Below, in pieces: positions 7,393 to 10,162 of a stretch of 10,162 nucleotides of DNA. The position numbers were made by a program, and so were the translations under genes. The stretch is taken from positions 1-10,162 of the forward strand of contig JBJEIS010000144.1 in NCBI GenBank assembly GCA_051877275.1. Direction: 5' to 3'. Under the pieces are notes generated by a model that saw only the letters and a list, made by a program, of their open reading frames with translations, made no database searches and was not told where the DNA came from. This DNA comes from RUG11462 sp051877275 (GTDB taxonomy: Bacteria > Bacillota > Clostridia > Oscillospirales > Acutalibacteraceae). Each line of letters begins with the position of its first letter. Position 1 is the stretch's first letter.

Positions 7393-8256
7393 TTACTCTC
7401 CTTTTTCTGTGGTAAAATCTATGTTTTTTTCGTCACAAACCGCAGTAACAGTACCACACTCGCTTGTTTTATAAATAACCGAATTATTTAACAGCTCCAA
7501 AGTTTCATTATGCGGATGATTATACTTGTTTTTAGCCGCAGCGCTTATAACAGAGTATTCAGGCGAAATTTCATTAACCAGCGTTTTAGAAATTCCTGTT
7601 CTGCTGCCATGATGACTGACTTTTAAAACTTCAATATCTCCGATATCGTAATCTTCCAGCACTTCTTTCGGTGCATCTCCGGTAAAAAGAAAATCATTTT
7701 CAAAAAAGCTTATCATCAAAACAACAGAAGCATCATTTGTATCTTTATATTTTTTATTTTTATCCGGCCCTATTACTTTTACATCAAGATTATTTTCATC
7801 AATCACCGAATAACCGGTTGATGGAGTTTCAAGCTCTATCCCCTCATCTTCAACCGATTGACAAAACTTTTCATAAGTTTTGGTTTTTGAAGTTACAAAC
7901 GAAGTCATGCAATTTTCAACCTCAAAATCCTCAAAAACCTTATAAAGTCCGCCTATATGGTCTGAGTCAGCATGAGTTGCAACAACATAATCAATTGAAT
8001 TATACCCCAAAGAAGCAATATAATTTGAAACAGTTTCGCCGTATTTTGGCTGACCGCCGTCAATCAGCATTGTTTCGCTGTTCGGCAATTCAATAAAGCA
8101 ACTGTCACCTTGTCCGACATCTATGTAATGAACTTTCAGCTGACTGTAATTTGTATTCGGCGAAACCGATTCGGGTTTGTTATAAAACTCGGCCTTTACA
8201 ACATAAAGACCGAGAATAAATACAACTGCCACTATCGCGCTTATAACTTTCTTCAA
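7393..8256 (-). CDS. Membrane-anchored ComEC/Rec2-like metallo-beta-lactamase-fold hydrolase (TTG start)
   Basis: A 287-residue protein with a single N-terminal hydrophobic segment (about 4-20) that could be an uncleaved anchor or signal peptide. The rest is a metallo-beta-lactamase domain of the type found at the C-terminus of the DNA-uptake protein ComEC. Motifs are VHYIDVGQGDSCFI (42-55), the metal-binding THADSDH (94-100), FTGD (191-194), SHHGS (214-218) and NHPH (246-249). All expected metal ligands seem present. ComEC itself also has a large membrane channel domain, which is absent here, so this is a stand-alone external hydrolase. Nucleic-acid or phosphodiester cleavage is the family-based guess, and the substrate is unknown. 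The start is TTG at 8256: TAAGGAGA lies 8 bases before it, an in-frame TAA is just upstream, and the next ATG is at codon 63. It is 18 bases downstream of the ECF gene and 3 bases before the lipoprotein gene. Confidence 0.88.
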   Translation of the reverse strand: MKKVISAIVAVVFILGLYVVKAEFYNKPESVSPNTNYSQLKVHYIDVGQGDSCFIELPNSETMLIDGGQPKYGETVSNYIASLGYNSIDYVVATHADSDHIGGLYKVFEDFEVENCMTSFVTSKTKTYEKFCQSVEDEGIELETPSTGYSVIDENNLDVKVIGPDKNKKYKDTNDASVVLMISFFENDFLFTGDAPKEVLEDYDIGDIEVLKVSHHGSRTGISKTLVNEISPEYSVISAAAKNKYNHPHNETLELLNNSVIYKTSECGTVTAVCDEKNIDFTTEKGE

Positions 8257-8274
8257 AAAATAATCTCCTTAATA

Positions 8275-8784
8275 TTAAAGCATTTTACCAAGCTTTGATT
8301 TGAAATTAAATCTATCCAAAGCAAATGCAAAAATCAAGAAAATAACAGTGCTTCCAACAACCTGAACTACATTTCCAAGCACAGACGCTGCCGGTGCAAC
8401 AAAACTCTTTGACAAAATTACATCTGTTATGTAGTAACCGCCTATTGTAGCTACTGCCATAAAAGGAATACCGATTATATTTCTTTTACAAAGCATTTTC
8501 TCATTTTTATTTGAGAAGCACAATGATACCAAAAGCTTAACAACTAATGTGAAAGGAACATAAATATAATATCCTGTAATCACATCACCCATTGCACCGC
8601 CGACCGCGCCTACAAATGCAGCAAAAGGCGTTGGCAGCAATGCTGCTGCAAGCATAATTACCGCGTCACCGAAATGAACATATCCAAACGGCGGCATAGG
8701 TACCGAAATCAACGCGGTGCATACTGCTGTGATTGCTGTAAACAAAGCAGTAACTACCACTAATCTTGTTTTGTTTTTTCCCAT
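8275..8784 (-). CDS. ECF transporter S component (substrate-binding membrane subunit)
   Basis: A 169-residue integral membrane protein with about six hydrophobic segments, the size and pattern of S components of energy-coupling-factor vitamin transporters. These capture a vitamin or precursor and pair with a shared EcfT/EcfA module. The first helix carries overlapping AxxxA spacing (Ala13-Ala17 and Ala20-Ala24), the motif known to contact EcfT. The loop GYVHFGDAV (34-42) and the stretch VGAVGGAMGDVITGYYIYVP resemble the PF07155/HmpT-PdxU2-type branch (pyridoxine or hydroxymethylpyrimidine candidates), though substrate assignment is a guess. No EcfA or EcfT gene is nearby, as for group II systems. 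I chose ATG 8784 over the in-frame TTG at 8793 because AAAGAGG (8794-8800) lies 9 bases before the ATG but directly abuts the TTG. No riboswitch fits in the 26-base gap upstream. Confidence 0.85.
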   Translation of the reverse strand: MGKNKTRLVVVTALFTAITAVCTALISVPMPPFGYVHFGDAVIMLAAALLPTPFAAFVGAVGGAMGDVITGYYIYVPFTLVVKLLVSLCFSNKNEKMLCKRNIIGIPFMAVATIGGYYITDVILSKSFVAPAASVLGNVVQVVGSTVIFLIFAFALDRFNFKSKLGKML

Positions 8785-8793
8785 TTTAAACAA

Positions 8794-8800
8794 CCTCTTT
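8794..8800 (-). promoter_or_regulatory. Ribosome site deciding the ECF S component start
   Basis: On the minus strand AAAGAGG is followed by TTGTTTAAA and then ATG at 8784. Nine bases of spacing suit the ATG, while the TTG at 8793 would have no spacing at all, so the longer start is rejected. Confidence 0.7.
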
Positions 8801-8810
8801 TTTTATATTT

Positions 8811-10118
8811 TTAACTATTTTTAATTCTTGTACCGCTTAAATACTGGGTGCCGGCTTTAGGGTTGGCACCGGTTTTATATTTAATCAGTTCAGAAACAGT
8901 TACAAATTGAAAACCTTTTTTCTTTAATCTCGGCACAATTTTTTCAACCGCATCAGCGGTGGTTGAATAAATATCGTGCATAAGAATTATATCTCCGTCT
9001 TCGGCTTGCATAACTTTCTTTATTATCTTTTTTGCATTTCGGCTTTTCCAATCCTCTGTGTCAATTGTCCAATAATAAAGCGACATTCCTTCTTTTTTAC
9101 ATTCATTTCTGATAGCAACGGTAGTAAGACCGCCGGTTGAACGAAAAACACTCGGTCTTGTACCGGTAATTTTCTCAATAGTATCCGAGCATTTTGAAAT
9201 ATCCGAAGCTGTTACACTTTTACCGTAATGCTCATGATTATAAGTATGATTGCCTATCTCGCAACCCAAAGACACTTTACGCTTTATATTTTCAGAATTT
9301 TCTTCTGCATTTTTACCTACTGTGAAAAATGTAGCTTTAATGCCATGCTTTTCAATCACATCAAGAATACGCTTGCTTGCGCCGTTAAAATCAGGGCCGT
9401 CGTCAAAAGTGAGCGCAACAACCGGTTTAGTAGGGTCAATAACCGTTTCGGTAACCACATTTTTAATAGTTGCACCGAAACAATCACTGTATTCACTGTA
9501 AAGCGTTTCACCCTCAAAAACCATAAATGAACGCATTCTTATGTAGTATGTTTTTCCCTCGATAAGATTATCTAACTTACACAAAAGAGTAGTTGCGCCG
9601 TTTACAACCTTAACCTTTGCGTCTGAAAAATCTTTATTCAATGCATATTCAATCTCATAACCGTCACAGTTTACGCCGGCAGTCCAAGAAACCGTAAGTT
9701 TTTTTGGTGTGTTTTCAACAACGTCTTTAATAACCTCGCCTTTCGGTAAAGTGCATGTTTTAAGTTCCTTACTCTCTTTGCTTTCCTTTTCAAAGCCTAA
9801 AATACTGTTAAAAGCAGTTATTTTAAATGTATAAAAAGTCTCCATATCAAGGTTTTCAAGCCTACAGCTTAAAATATCTCCTGAATCTATGGTTTTAACA
9901 AGTGTAAAATCCGTAGATTTGGCATTTTGCTGATAAATTTTATATCCCTTGGCAAACTTGACTTTTTTCCAGGAAAACACCTGATATGTAAGTCCTTTTT
10001 CCGTTACGGCAAAATCAGATACAGGTTTTAAATTCATAGAAACCACAGAATAAGCAACAAAAGAAGTTGCAATTAAAACCACTAAAAATCCTGATATTAC
10101 CTTTAAAATTGATTTCAT
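8811..10118 (-). CDS. Secreted or anchored polysaccharide deacetylase (CE4, NodB domain) with two FN3-like domains
   Basis: A 435-residue protein. A hydrophobic N-terminal segment (about 5-27) is a signal or anchor, so it acts outside the membrane. Two fibronectin type III-like repeats follow, at about 35-122 and 130-218; both have the WKKVKFAKGYKIY / WTAGVNCDGYEIEY pattern and a TFYTFKITAF / TYYIRMRSF strand. The NodB deacetylase domain occupies about 230-415. It contains TFDDGP (237-242; catalytic base Asp239, metal Asp240), the metal histidines in NHTYNH (His291, His295), FRSTGG (Arg326), DTEDW (353-357) and LMHD (His381). All catalytic and metal residues are kept; motif 3 has Thr where Pro is common. 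Likely targets are peptidoglycan or other N-acetylated glycans. ATG 10118 is preferred over the adjacent TTG at 10121 because the AGAGAG ribosome site is then 6 bases away. It is the first gene of the minus-strand operon. Confidence 0.92.
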   Translation of the reverse strand: MKSILKVISGFLVVLIATSFVAYSVVSMNLKPVSDFAVTEKGLTYQVFSWKKVKFAKGYKIYQQNAKSTDFTLVKTIDSGDILSCRLENLDMETFYTFKITAFNSILGFEKESKESKELKTCTLPKGEVIKDVVENTPKKLTVSWTAGVNCDGYEIEYALNKDFSDAKVKVVNGATTLLCKLDNLIEGKTYYIRMRSFMVFEGETLYSEYSDCFGATIKNVVTETVIDPTKPVVALTFDDGPDFNGASKRILDVIEKHGIKATFFTVGKNAEENSENIKRKVSLGCEIGNHTYNHEHYGKSVTASDISKCSDTIEKITGTRPSVFRSTGGLTTVAIRNECKKEGMSLYYWTIDTEDWKSRNAKKIIKKVMQAEDGDIILMHDIYSTTADAVEKIVPRLKKKGFQFVTVSELIKYKTGANPKAGTQYLSGTRIKNS

Positions 10119-10156
10119 CAAAATCTCTCTTTTCGTAATAACAAAATGCTAAAAAT

Positions 10157-10162
10157 ATTATA
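10157..10162 (-). promoter_or_regulatory. Possible -10 box of the deacetylase operon at the window edge
   Basis: The last six bases read TATAAT on the minus strand, about 38 bases before the deacetylase ATG, a normal distance for a promoter with a short leader. The -35 region falls outside the window, so this is only suggestive. Confidence 0.4.

Noticed and set aside
7737..8096. Antisense open frame of 119 codons inside the metallo-beta-lactamase gene
   Set aside because: The sense strand has clear catalytic motifs in another frame; the antisense translation shows no domain and no ribosome site.
8785..8810. Vitamin riboswitch ahead of the ECF S component
   Set aside because: The gap to the upstream gene is 26 bases, too short for a known riboswitch, and consists of an A/T run and the ribosome site.

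Overview
The window looks like an AT-rich, low-GC Firmicute, most likely an anaerobic member of the Clostridia (Oscillospiraceae/Ruminococcaceae-like). The reasons are the AAGGAG-type ribosome sites, the A+T-rich intergenic DNA, a SpoVB/MurJ-type flippase, a YwlG (DUF436) protein, stand-alone ECF S components and FN3-decorated deacetylases. A run of exactly 100 N at 2306-2405 is a scaffold gap, so this is probably a draft or metagenome assembly. Gene order across the gap rests on scaffolding.

Layout: (1) 1-2305, plus strand: the 3' end of a citrate synthase gene, a strong hairpin, then htpG (Hsp90), which is cut by the gap a few codons before its expected end. (2) 2406-3055, plus: a well-formed sigma-A-like promoter and an XRE regulator fused to a desulfoferrodoxin-like domain. 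(3) 3068-3101: a perfect palindrome acting as terminator for both converging genes. (4) 3087-4751, minus: a MurJ/SpoVB-family lipid-linked sugar flippase. (5) 4752-4973: a divergent control region with one promoter each way. (6) 4974-6558, plus: pfkA (phosphofructokinase), a terminator, then a YwlG-family gene of unknown function. (7) 6557-6596: a second two-way terminator. (8) 6595-10118, minus: a tightly spaced four-gene operon, transcribed in the order FN3-polysaccharide deacetylase, ECF S component, ComEC-like metallo-beta-lactamase protein with a TTG start, unknown lipoprotein.

How the genes relate: the first part is housekeeping (TCA entry, chaperone, glycolysis, envelope flippase). The minus-strand operon is the least ordinary piece. 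Three of its four products look exported or membrane-anchored, and the fourth is a membrane protein, so it reads as a cell-surface module. Its joint purpose cannot be deduced from sequence alone. I found no mobile elements, CRISPR arrays, RNA genes or phage genes, and no clearly new system. The best candidates for a second look are the redox-type regulator with an eroded iron site and the last two genes of the surface operon. Two starts in the operon were moved inward (8784 and 10118) on ribosome-site grounds.
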